Positions 1 through 14,229 of a stretch of DNA of 64,000 bases are shown piece by piece. The position numbers and the translations under genes were made by a program. The DNA is from Bryum argenteum. Lineage: Eukaryota; Streptophyta; Bryopsida; Bryales; Bryaceae. The notes under the pieces were generated by a model. It was given only the letters and a program-made list of their open reading frames with translations, was not told the DNA's origin and did not search any database. The stretch is from positions 7,130,001-7,194,000 of the forward strand of contig CM073323.1 of the NCBI GenBank assembly GCA_037043015.1, in the 5' to 3' direction. The first letter of the stretch is position 1, and each line of letters opens with the position of its first letter.

Positions 1-2585
1 TATCAATGAAAAAAATGAAAATGAATGGACTATTAAATAGGCTCTACTCAAGGGGTTGGCTCTCATAGTGGAGCTACTTGGAAAAAGACTTGTTTACCTT
101 ACTTGTTAGAAAATAACAATCACCATTGAATCAAGTCTATATAAAGCCATATAGTTCTTAATTGTGTATAACACTAAGAGTTTATATCCATATATGGTCA
201 TACTCCTATATAGCAACATCCTTGATCTGTCAACAACATGCCTATTATAGGGAGAGGTTGTTATATTTGTATAATAGCATAGGGGAAAAGCTAAATTCTT
301 TGTTGTCATATATAATTTGTTTCAGTTTTAGCTATACAAATGTTTTAAGTAAGCTTGTGAGGGGTTTTGATTTTGATTATAAAGTGTTTTGTTTCTTTCA
401 AATAAAATTGTCTGACGTCTAGGGGCCTAGGTGTGTTGGAGAAGTGGTGGTGGGGTTCTTAGGTGTGAAGAGTTATTTGGGATGGGTGTCGTTCTTGAAG
501 ACTTTAAGGTCACGAGTCATCATAAAACTGGAGGCTTTTAGAGAGGGAGCTCATCATTGAGGAGTTGATTTTGATATTTTGGATGTTGATGTTTTCGATA
601 GAATATTGTTATAAAGAGGAATATATACTTGTCTTGCCAAAACACTTTTAGTAAAAAATGCAATGTTTATAACAAAAATAATATACATGGGGTTGTTAAA
701 GGGATCTTATTGTAGTAAATGGCATCCAAACAATGTTAGGAGGTTCCAATTGATGAAGCAATGAACATGGAAGGCACATTGATATGATAAGGCATGGGGT
801 GTGCACTTCTCTCTTTTATGGTGTCTCCAATCGTTATAGAGGTTAGATTCACACATACTTTTGCTAATTACTTATGGTAATCACTTTGGCAACCTAGTAA
901 TGTCTAAGGCATTTTTTTGATCTAATGGCCAAGACTCAAACTTTGAAAATCATCAAAAATTACAATTTTACTATTAGTAGTTAAGATTAAATATGATGGA
1001 CAAAATCATATGAAAAAGTAGAAATAATCACTAGTAAATTAAGAATAATATTATATATTCATCTAAAATACAAAGTTTTCTTACACAAAGCTAGTGCCAA
1101 ATGCTAAGAAAATAACGGAAATTTGACTAAAATTGTCCAATATAACTACTTTTATGTTTAAGATATCGTTTTAACAGATTTATTACAAATTAGTTGAAAG
1201 GGTAAAGCTCAATAATTATAACATTAATTAAAAAACCAAATAATTAAAAATACTGTAAGATGGGTTTTGAAATTAGACAATGACTGGTAAGAATGGTAAA
1301 ATTCCTACTTTAATGACACATAATTGAAAGTAAAGCAAAAATAATAGTAAACATTTAATAGTTTTTGTAGTGAGAGGGATACTAGGCTATGGTGAATGTG
1401 GAAGAAGGGAGAGAAAGTAAAGAGTTGAAGGAGAATAAATAGAGGAAAATGCAAAAGGGGGTGGGGTGATGGGGTGCGATCATGTGGTGGGTTTACGTAG
1501 TTTAGGGATAGTGACAAATGGTGAACCACCTTTCATTTGTATGTGAGAGTAGGTTAGGGCAGCCTACCAATGGACTTGGCGAATGAGCCTTGGGCTAGCA
1601 AGACTTCTCCCCGTTGCTAGCTGAGAGGGCTCACAACATGCCAATGAGTACTGGCTCAATTGTCTTTTAGCTTCCGCCACAATTTCCACCAAGCTGAATG
1701 ACTCATTTCACCAAGGTTGGTGAAATGAGACATTCAAGAGCCTGAAGAAATTGCACGCTTTTCCACGAACGATTCTGCTTTCCACGAACGATTCTGATTT
1801 CAATCTCAGTTCCAGTCTCAGTGTAATGAGATTGGAGTTGGTAGGCATCAATAAGTAAAAGACCGTGTCCATGTAGCTGAATAGTCTTGTCACTGCGTCT
1901 GGGCATCATGATGAAACATTATCTAGTTAGGGTGAGATCCCATGTCATCGATTGTACGATCCAGGCACACATCGTCTCTGAATGTTCCTTTTCGAATTAA
2001 GAAAACGAAGGAAATCTTGCTATCATGTGAAAAGAGTCCGTGGGTTTCCTTTTTGTGACACCTGCTGTTGCGTGAGCTGAGGTGATGACCTTAAATGGAA
2101 CAAAAGCGCTGTCTCAAAGACCCCACACTTTAAAGGCCGCATTTATCAAGCTCCACCAATTGACTGAACTCATCCGTGCATGAGTGCCACTGTGCCTCCA
2201 AGTATTGCACCACAAACCCATGAACAATATCTTCTTCTGTATGCAAACAAACAAACAACATGCCTCATTGATCGTGGCATTGCTCTCTCAAGCAAGAACG
2301 ATGTCCTTTTACTCCGATACATTCATTCTCAGTGGTGTATGTCTTTCATACAATAGACTGCACAGCGATATTTTGATAGTAATCAAAATCAGCACAACCT
2401 GATGAAGTTTTCTCTTTACTGGCTGATCAGTAAATGAATGTTTTGTGTTTATATATGGAAGTGTAGCAAACATCGAACTTACATGCCCCGATAATCTCCT
2501 GTTACAACAGTTGAAATGATAGTTTAGAGCGTACAGGAGATTCATATACAGTGCGAGATATTGTATTCAAAATCGACCTTACGTC
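1..2585. other. Gene-poor AT-rich flank
   Basis: I see no convincing gene here. The short open frames have no recognisable domain and no supported splice structure. From about 1540 onward the base composition becomes less AT-rich as the 3' end of the minus-strand STEEP1/DUF167 gene approaches, so the last few hundred bases may hold its 3' UTR and polyadenylation region. Confidence 0.5.
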
Positions 2586-3940
<1,355 letters not shown>

Positions 3941-4808
3941 CGTAAGAATCGCAAAGATCGCTCCTCAAAAGCAATAGAAACGGGCACTCATCCCATAGTC
4001 GGCAGAAAAGATTGAAGCTCACAACATGCGATTCCGCGCGCACATGGAACGGAAGGGAATACAAGGTCGGGTCTGCCTGTCGGCGGGTCCCACGGCCCGT
4101 CCTGTCCGTTTGCCCTTAAACCCTAGAATGGCTTGTCTTATGCTCATTGGATGTTCTCTGACGATCCCTGCTTTCAGTCGTTGCTTGCTTGCTTCGATTC
4201 ATGCTCTTTGTCTGCAATATACTGTATGGGGACGTCCACACGTCTGCCAATGCGTGTCGGGCCACCGAAGTAGTAGTGTGGGGAACACTCAGCGTTGGGA
4301 ACGACAGTAGTATATGAGTTAGGTTAGGGTTTTCGCTGGCGTCACTCACTGCCTGCGAGGCCCTGTTCTGTTGCCGACATAAGTTTCGTGCTGCATTTGT
4401 CGAGTACGCTTCCGATGTTGATGACTGTGTGGAAGCCAAGACTTAGGTCACGCACGCACCGACTCTAGAGCGGTGTAGTGATTTTTCGACGTTGCGAATT
4501 GGTAAATATTGTCTGCGTTGCCTCCGATTGTGGTCTTCAAACGGAAGTATCATGACGCTAAGCAGCATCCACGTCTTGTGTGCAGATGATCTTACGGGAG
4601 CCGATGGGTGGGCACTTTCGAGCCGCCACTACGTACTGAGAACGGTCACTCCTTCTACTGTCAACGCGGCGAGATTGGCCGCTTGTTTTAGGGTACGTTG
4701 CTTTTCTTCGTTTTTGGGGTATTCTTTTTTGTGTTGTGGGAGGGGGTTTATGTATTGATGAGATGAGCTCGGTGGTGAGCCAGTGAGCACAAGAAGCAAA
4801 CGAGGGTC
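3941..4808. promoter_or_regulatory. Shared intergenic promoter of two divergent genes, with two telo-boxes
   Basis: This stretch separates the start codons of the minus-strand STEEP1/DUF167 gene and the plus-strand ubiquitin protease, so it must hold both promoters and 5' UTRs. Two telo-box-type motifs are visible in opposite orientation: AAACCCTAG at 4118-4126 and TTAGGGTTT at 4324-4332. Telo-boxes are common in promoters of broadly expressed plant genes. No clear TATA box was found. Short open frames here look incidental. Confidence 0.55.
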
Positions 4809-7800
4809 ATGGGCAAGAAGCAGAGGAAGAAGAGAAACGTGAGGAACGTTCAACGGACAGCCGGATCGAAACAAGGGACTATGACTCCGGTGCCGATTTC
4901 AGGGGATGAGGTGGGTGCGAAGGCTGTGTGTGTGCATGTGGAGCGAGGGGTGAAATTGGAGAAGCTGCGATCACGTTTGCAGTCGAAGCCGTCACACTGC
5001 CAAGCATGTAAGCGCAGCCGGAGAGCGAAACCGGGAGCCGTGAACGATTTGTGGATATGTCTTGCGTGTGGGAACATTGGTTGTGGTTGGCATACACCCG
5101 ATGCCAAGGATTCGTTTCCGCGCTTTTTGCATGCCGCTCAACACCGCAGTCAGTTCGACCATCCGGTTGTGATGCGATGGGGTGACTCTCCTGATTGCTG
5201 GTGCCTCGAGTGCGACAAGCAGCTCACGTATGCTGGCGTCTTTACCACTGATGATGACGAAACAAGCAGACCTAGGTTGCTGCAGAAGGCAGCAGCCTTA
5301 GTGCAAGAAGGGCAATCGAGTCATACCGTTGTGGACGTCGCATCTGGTCAGGACGAAGCCTCTTCAACTCCGATCAAGACTGTAGCCAAACCGATCGCGA
5401 GCAGGCGGGTGATCAAGGGCTTGATGAATCTCGGCAACACGTGCTTCTTCAACTCGGTGATGCAGAACTTAGTGGGGGTGAGTATGCTTCGAGAGCATTT
5501 CAGTCAGGAGCCTCCCATGCCGGAAGGCGTATTGAAGGGCGCTTTGAGGAAATTCTTTCAGGAAATGGATCCGCCAGCGGACTCCGGAACTGCTGCTCCC
5601 GATGGCGCTCTAACTCGGACGCTCCATAGCCTGTCCTTCGGAGGCAGTGTGGGCAATGCCGTGAGTCCGAGAGGTCTTTTCTCTGCGATTTGCACGAAAG
5701 CGCCGAGATTTAAGGGCTTCCAGCAGCAAGATAGCCACGAGCTTCTACGATGTCTATTAGATGGATTGCACGTGGAGGAAGAGAACATACGAAAGGCTGC
5801 AGAACCAGAATCAAACGGGAGCGCTCAGAAGAATGTACCTGAGACTTTTGTAGAGCACATGTTTGGTGGGCAGCTCTCAAGCACGGTCTCGTGCTGTGAA
5901 TGTGGCCACTCGTCGGTTGTGTACGAGCCTTACCTAGATTTGTCGCTGCCAATTCCGTCGAAACAGGAAAGATTGAGGGTTGAATCCATCCGCGAGTTGC
6001 CGAAGTTGAATGCACAGCGAAGTCAGAAAGGCATTGTATCTGGCAATGGTGTGTTAAGCGTCAAGACTGAGCCAGAGACTAAACCTACTCCCGTTGAGGA
6101 AGCTCCAGTGCTTGGGTGTAGCTTAGGACCGTTGAGCATGTTGGATGGTGGCACGACACTTGATTATCTGGATGAAAAACTACAGAGCTCGAGTATTGAT
6201 GACAAGGAGCTCCCTGCTGCTCTTCCTTTTCCTTGTGAACCCATTTCGGAAGGTGTTGCGTGTTCCAGCGGCGGTGACAAAGGTGGAGAATGGCTTGAGT
6301 TTGTGGACGAGCCTGCGCACGAGAAACAGGCTGCAATGAGCTGTTTGGACGAACGGAACGACTCTTATACGCCGGCTACTGTGGACGGTGAAGCCGAACG
6401 AGGAGAGGAAATGGTAAACCCTTTTTCCATGCAGGGTGGTGGTATTGAGCCGCCGCTTGAGGATGGGAACCAGATCGAAGAAGAACAGGACAAGGTTGAG
6501 TATGGGCCGCAGTTACCCGGTGCCGATTACAAGCAGCAGGAGTGTCTTGATTTAGTTCTGTACCTTCCTGCTGGACCGTTGAAAGATCAAACTATCCCCA
6601 GCAGCCTTGAAGAAGAAACCAAGGCAGGAGTCAAGCCTTCTGCGAGTGTTGAGGACGGTGACTACGATGGAGTTGCTGGGCTTTTTGCTGACGACGATGC
6701 ATTCTCCTTTAACGATACAGTGTCGTCTGCGACTCAAACGAACAGCTTCAGTCCTTTTGACCCAATCAGTGGCGACCTGCTGATGTCTGGTGGTAGAGCA
6801 GTATCGGCTCGGAGTGTTCGCGAAGTAGAAACGTACCCCATTATGTCACTAGAAGGTTGTTTGCAGGCCTTCACGAAGACTGAAGTACTTTCGGGAGAGA
6901 ATGCTTGGGGTTGTGAGAATTGCACTAAAAGAGCGCATGGTCTACGGGAGGAGCCTGCTCAAGACAAAACAGAAGACGCATCTTCCTCAGAAGTTGCTAA
7001 CAATGGCTCGGATGCCGCTGAAGGTGATGGAACGCAGGGTGGGTGGGAGTCTCTCGGTTTGATGGAGGAGCTAAGCACGTCAACGAGCATAGTAGTAGTT
7101 CCAGAACCAACTACAGAACCATCAAATAGTGGAAACAACGAATCGGAGATGATGGATAACGAGGAGCCAAGTTCGAGTGCCAACACTGATGAGTCGAAAG
7201 CAGCGGGGTCTCAACCATCAACTAGCGGCATCGAGGATCCGTATGTAATGGTAGAAGCTTCTGAGGACACAGCGACATTACGAAACGGTACGAGGCGCCG
7301 AAATAACGTGACTAAAGGGAAGACTGGGAAGAAAGGGCTCCCTGCGAAGAAAGAGGCTCCGAAGATGACCACGGTTTTACGAGACGCAACGAAAAGATTA
7401 CTGATTAGCAAAGCTCCACTCGTACTTACCGTGCACTTGAAGAGGTTTGCCCAAGACATGCATGGGCGATTGAGCAAGCTCAGTGGCCATATCACCTTCC
7501 ATGAGCAGCTTGATCTGAGCCCGTTCATCGACCAGAGGTCCGTTCTCCTGCATGTGCTAGCTCTCATTGTTAGAGATTTTGATTAGTGCTCAATCTGATG
7601 TTTTCTGGCTTGCAGGGATGGTTCGAAGCAAGATGGAGTTTATCAGTTGATTGGCACTGTGGAGCACTCGGGAACAATGCGAGGAGGCCACTACGTCGCG
7701 TATGTAAAAGGCTCGGAGAATGATGAAGAAGCTTCGAGCGAAGGAGGATCGTCAACATGGTACTATATTAGTGATTCACATGTTCGGAAGACAAGTCTGG

Positions 7801-7856
7801 AGTCTGTGTTGCGGAGTGAAGCCTATCTCCTGTTCTACGAAAGGCAAAGAGCGTAA
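4809..7856 (+). CDS. Ubiquitin-specific protease, UBP1/UBP2 (USP16/45) type, 2 exons, 989 aa
   Basis: Exons are 4809-7537 and 7616-7856, with a 78-nt GT..AG intron. The start is the first ATG, giving MGKKQRKKRNV, a basic N-terminus typical of the family. A ZnF-UBP domain spans about residues 64-141 (C64, C67, then CLACGNIGCGWH and CWCLECD). The USP cysteine box GNTCFFNSVMQNL has the nucleophile at C212, followed by FQQQDSHELL. The zinc-ribbon pairs are CxxC at 362-365 and 702-705. The histidine box GTMRGGHYVAYV has the general base at H935, then YYISDSHVRK. An acidic, low-complexity insert (about 420-840) separates the catalytic boxes, as in USP16/45. The enzyme should cleave ubiquitin from conjugates; human USP16 acts on H2A, and the plant substrate cannot be told from sequence. 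Without the intron the frame stops at 7586, just before the His box, so splicing is essential. Confidence 0.95.
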
Positions 7857-9996
7857 TCTCACATCGCTTTAATAATTTTTAGAAGATCTCTCTCATTGGA
7901 AGGATAGTGTTAGTCTATTCACCGTGTTCGATACCAGAGTGTGGCTCTGTCATTTTTTTCCCTCAACTCCTTAGAAATCTTGGCATTGCTTGTCAAGGTG
8001 GGAAGTCCAAGGGTGTAGTGTTCAATATCCTTTCTGTTGTGAGGTCGTTGTTCTCAATAGAAGAATGTGGCCATGAAAGCTGAGTAGGCAAATGAGAATA
8101 TTAGAATACAACCGCAACTGCCTTGGTTACGAGTTCTACTACACAGCTCTCGTTTTCTTGGCTAATGATCAGCTTTGTAAGGTTCTTTATGTGACTGGAA
8201 ACGTGAAGAGATGCAGACCCATTTCTTGGGTACTTGCTTGCACTGCACTACATCTGGACTTCCTACAGCAGCTTCTTGCTAGATTTCGGGATTATCATTC
8301 CAGATGTTTGCAGGTTGTAGCACGATAGTTGTTCGGAGTAGAATTTTCAAATAAAGGTATTGCATCTTTTGTTTTCAAGTAGAGAACTTAGTTGCATGTT
8401 CGACTATTTTGCAAGTTCTAGCTTTTATGTCTTATGGCACCATGTGTACTCTTGCATTGCGTCAACTAGCCCTTCTGTAATGTCCCTTTCCAGCATCATG
8501 AGCACAGTGGTGGGATTACGACTACTGGAGCGATGTTAGTAGCAGATAGTGCGTAACTTTTTTGATATGATAGGCTGCAGCATGTAGTGGATGAATTAAT
8601 TGTCATGATAGAAAGCATAGTAATTAATGTAGTAGCAGGTTGTGGTTAACCGTTTTGTCATGATGATGGAACTGACAAACTTGCATGAGAATGACTTGTG
8701 ACGATTATGGTGGCAAATAGAATTTTTTGGACCAATATTGGTGCATGCAGTAGAAGATTGCTTGTGTGTTGGTGTTTGGAAATGGGTGACAATGTGTGTT
8801 TTTGCATGCAGAAACTCTTCGCTTAGACATGGTAATTTTCATGTGTGCCTTTTTCATGGATTTAGTGTGTGTTTGAACTGATCAAAGTGAGGAGAAACAA
8901 GCATATTCAAGTTTCGCTTAAAAGTCATGAGGGGGATCAAAGTGGCAAGAAGTGACACTATTATTGAGTTTTGTAACACAACACAAATCAAAATCTCAAG
9001 TTTTGATTTTGACTTGTTTTCGACTTGGTTATGATGAGAATAGTCAATTTGTTTATGTGAAAAAGGAGCTCAAGTTTTCAAATTTTCAACAGTTAGATCG
9101 TGAAGTCAATTCATGAAGAAAAGATTAAAACAATAACATTAAGGTATGTGAGGACTCTGGAACACCATAACTTCAAATTGGGAAATAATCAAGTCTCAAT
9201 GGAGGTTCTATCACAACTATGACCCCCCTTTTTGACATCCTAAACTTTACATTATGCATATATTGGCTAGAAAAGTGACATTCGGAATGCATATCTTAAA
9301 AAGAAATAATTCCAAAATTGTAAAAGTTCTCCAACATATTGAATATATGGGTATAACAAGAATAAGTCATATGGTTTCATGTCAAAAGTAGGTGGATAAG
9401 CCATGTGAGGTCAAGTTGAAGACCAAGTTTGGACACCTAGTAAATGGAAAATTTGGGAGGATACACGTGTATAATGCGCTGAATAACAAACTCTAACACA
9501 AGAAATGATCCGCATTCGTTACATAGATGATGCCTCTGCGTGCACTGCATGCGCGTTTCTGATGGAGAAGTGTTCTCGCCACAATCCAGAAAGAAACGAC
9601 TTTGCTAACATGATGCAACTCTTGAACCAATTGCATGTGATTCTAGAAGCATCCGGAGAATACGCAATCGAAGTTGGCCAAGACCACCTGCATCATGAAG
9701 TGGTGTTACGTAGAACTACATGGGCAAGAAGCTATACTCCTTGTCGGTCTGTGCGCCACCCTGCTTAGGGATTTTCTCCGCACGTAGGAGCTCCTTCTCC
9801 ATGACCATGTTTACGTCAAGAACTCCTACAATGACAACAAACAAGCGACCCATGCATTCCACAAGTATGGCAATGCTACCCTTCTTAAATCCATCATAAG
9901 CAGCCGAGAATGATTCCCATGTGAAACTAGAAGGGACTGTTTCCATGTCCCTGCTTTCTCCTCCACTTCAGACACTCTCAGGTGTCCCCGTTCTTC
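7857..9996. other. 3' flank and gene-poor DNA
   Basis: The first few hundred bases are probably the protease 3' UTR. Beyond about 8900 the sequence is AT-rich. An 87-codon plus-strand frame at 9505-9768 and overlapping minus-strand frames have a less AT-rich composition and may be a decayed mobile-element fragment, but I recognise no domain. Confidence 0.4.
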
Positions 9997-10912
9997 CATG
10001 TCACGCACACACAATGTACTTAGCACCACTTCTAGTCAAGGTGTCCAACCCACCTTGACTCCTCCAATTCGTTACCCACAACTTGTAACCAGGAACTCCC
10101 ACAAAACACATGGGCGTGCGACTTGGTGACATCGGAAAGCCTTTCACAAATATCCGAGCTCCCAAGGGTGGCACTCCTTACCCCGAGAGCCAACCGCTCT
10201 TTCATGTTGTCCAACTCCATGCTAGTCCCCTTCCACTCATGTCTCTCACTCGACTCTTGACACTACCGGAAGTAAACACTACTTTTCATGATAATTAGTT
10301 TGGAGTGAGACACTTTCCCAACCCAATATTTCGAGATGCAGACAAGCATCCTATAATACCCAAGGTGCGGGAGTTAGGCCCCATTCCGAGCCTCAACCCT
10401 TCGAGCCACCTTGGCTCTCCTTGGCACCATGTAGAAGTGAGGAGGGAGACAACTTCTCCTCGTAGTACTTTCTACATTCTTTGGTAGTCTCCCCCTCCCC
10501 CACCCCCTCTTGTGTTAAGGGGCCTTCTATGACACACTTTTCTTCGAAAGACCACACGTTTTTGCCTTAGTCTCAAAAACACTCGTAACTTATCACCAGG
10601 CTAGCTCCTAGCTCAAATATCGATATGGAATGTGCAAGCACATTTTCGACATCTCCTCTTGTAGTAGATAGTGATGGACTACCTATTCCCAAATTTTGAA
10701 GTGTCGTGGGAAGGCGCTTTTAATTTGGGAAGTCATATTACATAATTCACAACTCCAATTTACGCATACTTGGGACCCTTGGGTGCATGCTCGAACAAGG
10801 TTTTCAACCATGTACACCACACCAACAGACAAGAGACAAGGTGAAGTGACCAATATGGGTTGGATACCTTGACTAGAAGTGGTGCTAAGTAACATTGTGT
10901 CTGTATGACATG
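9997..10912. repeat. Pair of ~57-bp inverted repeats about 0.8 kb apart
   Basis: The segment 9997-10053 reappears inverted at about 10855-10912. The best-preserved core is the block around TAGCACCACTTCTAGTCAAGG. The enclosed DNA is less AT-rich than its surroundings and has short open frames with no known domain. It may be a foldback or a decayed element with inverted termini. I found no target-site duplication. Confidence 0.55.
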
Positions 10913-11154
10913 TGCAGTTAGATAAGTTGTGGTTTGGCTGCTACTAACGAAGTGAGTCGTGATTCCGCTACCAAGTAAAACTTACTAAGAGAAAAAGAGT
11001 TGAAAGTAATAAGGGCACCGCCATAGATATAGATATTTATATATATGTATAGCAAATCCGAGGTAAATGAAGAAGAATGCCGATGAGGAGACTAAAAATC
11101 CCCAATTCTTCAAGCACAAAGAAAGTAAGTAGAATTTAAAATGTGGTTATGGGC

Positions 11155-11290
11155 TCTTCTAGCTTTTGCTCCGGCTCTTCTAGTCCTTGCTGCGGCTCTT
11201 CTAGTCCTTGGTGCGGCTCTTCTTGGTCTTCCACAGGCTCCAGCTCTTCTAGGTTTTGCTCCAACTTCGGCTCTTCCAAATCTTCCTTTG
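11155..11290. repeat. Degenerate ~24-bp tandem repeat (GGCTCTTCTAGNCCTTG-type)
   Basis: About six diverged units begin with GGCTCTTC and continue with TAG/TGG and CTT/TTT blocks. The long overlapping open frames here on both strands (Ala/Leu-rich or Arg/Ala-rich) are a by-product of the repeat, not evidence of a gene. Confidence 0.7.
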
Positions 11291-11699
11291 GCTCTTATAT
11301 CAAAATCGTTCAATATTTCACAATATCAAAACTTTAGGTCTAAGTTGTAGGCATTTAAGTGCCCTTTGGCTTCCTAAGGGCATTTTCTGACTTCCATTAG
11401 AAAAGATTGGTACCTTCTTGCCTCTTGAATGTTTAGGCTTAAATAAATTTGTCAGGAGTTAAGGATTTTGTTTATTATAAATTCGAGAGGTATTTGTGAA
11501 TGTTTTTACGTAAGCCAGGGACGTGAGTTATAAACGGGGAAAGTAGATATTAACATTTTATGATCCCCATTGGCATAAATTTATTTTTGAGACTTCATAG
11601 TATTTTTCAAATTATAGATCTTTATTATAATTTTCATTTAAATTTTTCTATAAAAAAAAATGCTTAAACTTCCTTGTTGTCTTGGGAGTAAGAAGTCTC

Positions 11700-12110
11700 A
11701 AAAGTGTTAACAAAATATTTGTCGGATATTTCCTTAGACAGGGTTCAAACTAGTTGATATCTGGTTGGTATGGATAGCATTCGAAACCTCGTCGGATGGG
11801 ACAACCGAAATTCGTTAAAGGAGATAGAGACACTCAATAGATACAATATCAGTAGATAGAGACCTACCCGACTTAGATTGGTGACCTAACTAGTCGACCC
11901 AACTAGTTGACTAGACCAATCGAACGGACCAAGTCGAGCCGACGACACCTGATCCATGTCGGTCCTCGCTCTATATATACTCCTCTTCGAGTTGGGAGGA
12001 GTGTTGCTTTTTCATTGTATCTAGGGTTTTTCTCTCTCTTCACAAGCGACCGCCACCCTTGATAATTTGTTTGTTGTTCAATTATTGCTACTCCCATGTC
12101 CGACAGCCTG
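11700..12110. other. Possible decayed LTR-like segment with TATA-like box
   Basis: The stretch around 11880-12110 has a CTCTATATATACTCC box at about 11970 followed by a pyrimidine-rich, AGGGTTTTT-containing segment, which resembles a retroelement promoter or LTR. No primer-binding site, polypurine tract or coding remnant was identified, so the call is tentative. Confidence 0.2.
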
Positions 12111-12338
12111 TCTACTCAAGCAGTCAAGCTCCATAATCCAAAATGGTTAGGATTGTACTAGTTTGAGAATCTTCAGCAGAAATAGATGTATGTTTTGCTC
12201 CCACCATATCAAATGGTTAGCCTACCTGACTAGTCTTAATCAATTGAAGATTTTGATCCACCATTAACCGTCTTTGTTAACTTTTGAAATCGACCTTTTG
12301 CAATCGACCTTTTGTTAACTTTTGAAATCTAAATATTT

Positions 12339-12417
12339 CAACAATCTTCACAAGAAATAATTTGGAAATTTGATGAGGGTACTACGATTTCCAAATTATT
12401 TCTTCGAAGATTGTTGA
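12339..12417. repeat. Strong hairpin: ~31-nt near-perfect inverted arms
   Basis: The left arm (about 12339-12369) and right arm (about 12387-12417) are reverse complements with very few mismatches, around a ~17-nt loop. The core is ATTTCCAAATTATTTCTTC on the right arm. It could be a tiny foldback element or a small-RNA precursor; sequence alone does not decide. Confidence 0.6.
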
Positions 12418-13106
12418 TTTTTTGAAGATTGTAATATAGGAGGCTGCCCTTATAAAATTAACAAAACTATTCAACTTAGGTCACTTTGGAACCCGAATAA
12501 TGATCTGGTCATGAAGAAATATCTATTAAAAAAATTCAAGTGAAGTCTAAATTTAAACTGCGTGTTATGTACTTGAACCTAAAATCTCTAATTGAATGAT
12601 TTTAAATTGGAACTCGGCTGTGCAAATTTCACCACACATACTTTGTAGTGTAAGGAACACCTTGTAAAAATCTGAGGCAAAGATATTAATTTTCACTCCT
12701 TCAAAATGGTTGCTTGGAATTGCAAATACCCATTTTCGGATTTCAAGGATAATGACTAGGGGTTGAAATATTCAGATTTCTTGTTCATCTGGTGAAAATA
12801 CAGAGATGCTTGTACTTACAGCTTCTTAAGAAATAATCAAGTTTTTTCTCTAACATCATGAAAATTTTGACATGTTTGGAAGTTTACCGCCACTTAACAC
12901 CTAGTTGAGAAGAAGACATTTGACGAGGGTCCCACAGTCATATACTTGGACAAAATTTTTGTAGCATGCTCTCAACTAACAAATCTTGAAAATGAATAAT
13001 GTAGTAAAAGAAATTGACTAATATGATACTTTGGAAATAAATTTCTACTGTGTATTAGCTGCCCCTAAAAAAATTAATTAAAGAATAATAAAAAATTAAA
13101 AATTAA

Positions 13107-13107
<1 letters not shown>

Positions 13108-13144
<37 letters not shown>

Positions 13145-13182
13145 TTAAATTTTTTAAATTTTTTAAATTTTTTAAATTTTGC
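13108..13182. repeat. AT microsatellite followed by (TTTTTTAAA)n
   Basis: A run of TA dinucleotides (about 13110-13139) is followed by about four units of TTTTTTAAA. It is low-complexity DNA. The larger region 12420-14229 has no other recognisable feature. Confidence 0.85.
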
Positions 13183-14229
13183 AAATGGAGCTAACTACGA
13201 TGTAGATTACTATCCCGATCAAAAATTTGCTAAGATAGTAGTTTACAAGCTCACAAGGAAGTGGGCATGGGAATCAAGTTGAAGATAGGCAAAGCACCCA
13301 GGAGACTGATCCAATTGCGAACCGATTTATCTCCTGTTGGTCATGATTTTTTATTTTTACTGATTTGACCCAGGTAATTCTATTTACCTGAAGTGGTAAC
13401 ATCAAATATTTAGAACATGGCAAACCCACATTCACGAACTTACTCTTGGGGCCCCATACCACCCTCCCCTTGCCACCAACCTGGGGTCAATTACCATCAA
13501 ACAAAGTGAGTGAAATGGAGCGCCTGTAAAGGAGTGCTACCAACGTTTCTCGGAGTCCCCAATCCTTGAAATTTTGAATTCAAACCCCCAATGCCCGTTT
13601 TTGAATTTAAATATGGCGCTTAACACTCCAAATTAGTCTAGAAGCCTACTACTTGGCATTTTAACCCTTCACATAAAAAACTTAGGAGCTCTTTGCTCGT
13701 CCCCTCCCTTGCCCCCGAGAAACGCTCGTAGCACTAATTTACGGTGACCCAGTGAAATGCAACTTGTAGAAATGCTATCTTAAAGTCAACCCTCGCACTG
13801 GACGAGTGCCACATGAGGAAGCCATCTACCATGCTGCTGTACATTTCTATCCTTTATATTAGATAACAAAGTATGGACTAAAATTAGTGCACTTCCACCA
13901 GATACCAAGTACAGCTTCCACAAATAGGGAAACTCAGAACAGCGTGAAAATGGATGAATGCAAGTGGTGACTGTTGTTGTGTTTCTTTATTGCAAAGCAC
14001 CAGAACATCGATTGATATGAAGCCATCAACTGTTCGAAGCCATCAACATACATAATGATGTGTTCTCTGCTCATTCTCCGTTCGCATTCCGGAGAGGCTG
14101 ACTTTCGCCGAACAGACAGCTATCAATCGCAAAAGAGATAAAAGAATGAATGGGGTTGATAGCTTACTCATCAACCCCGTTATTGATACACTGAATGGTA
14201 TAATCAAAAGAATCAGGGTCCTAGTAAAA

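Noticed and set aside
11110..11350. Ala/Leu-rich and Arg/Ala-rich frames
   Set aside because: Created by the 24-bp tandem repeat, with no splice or domain support.
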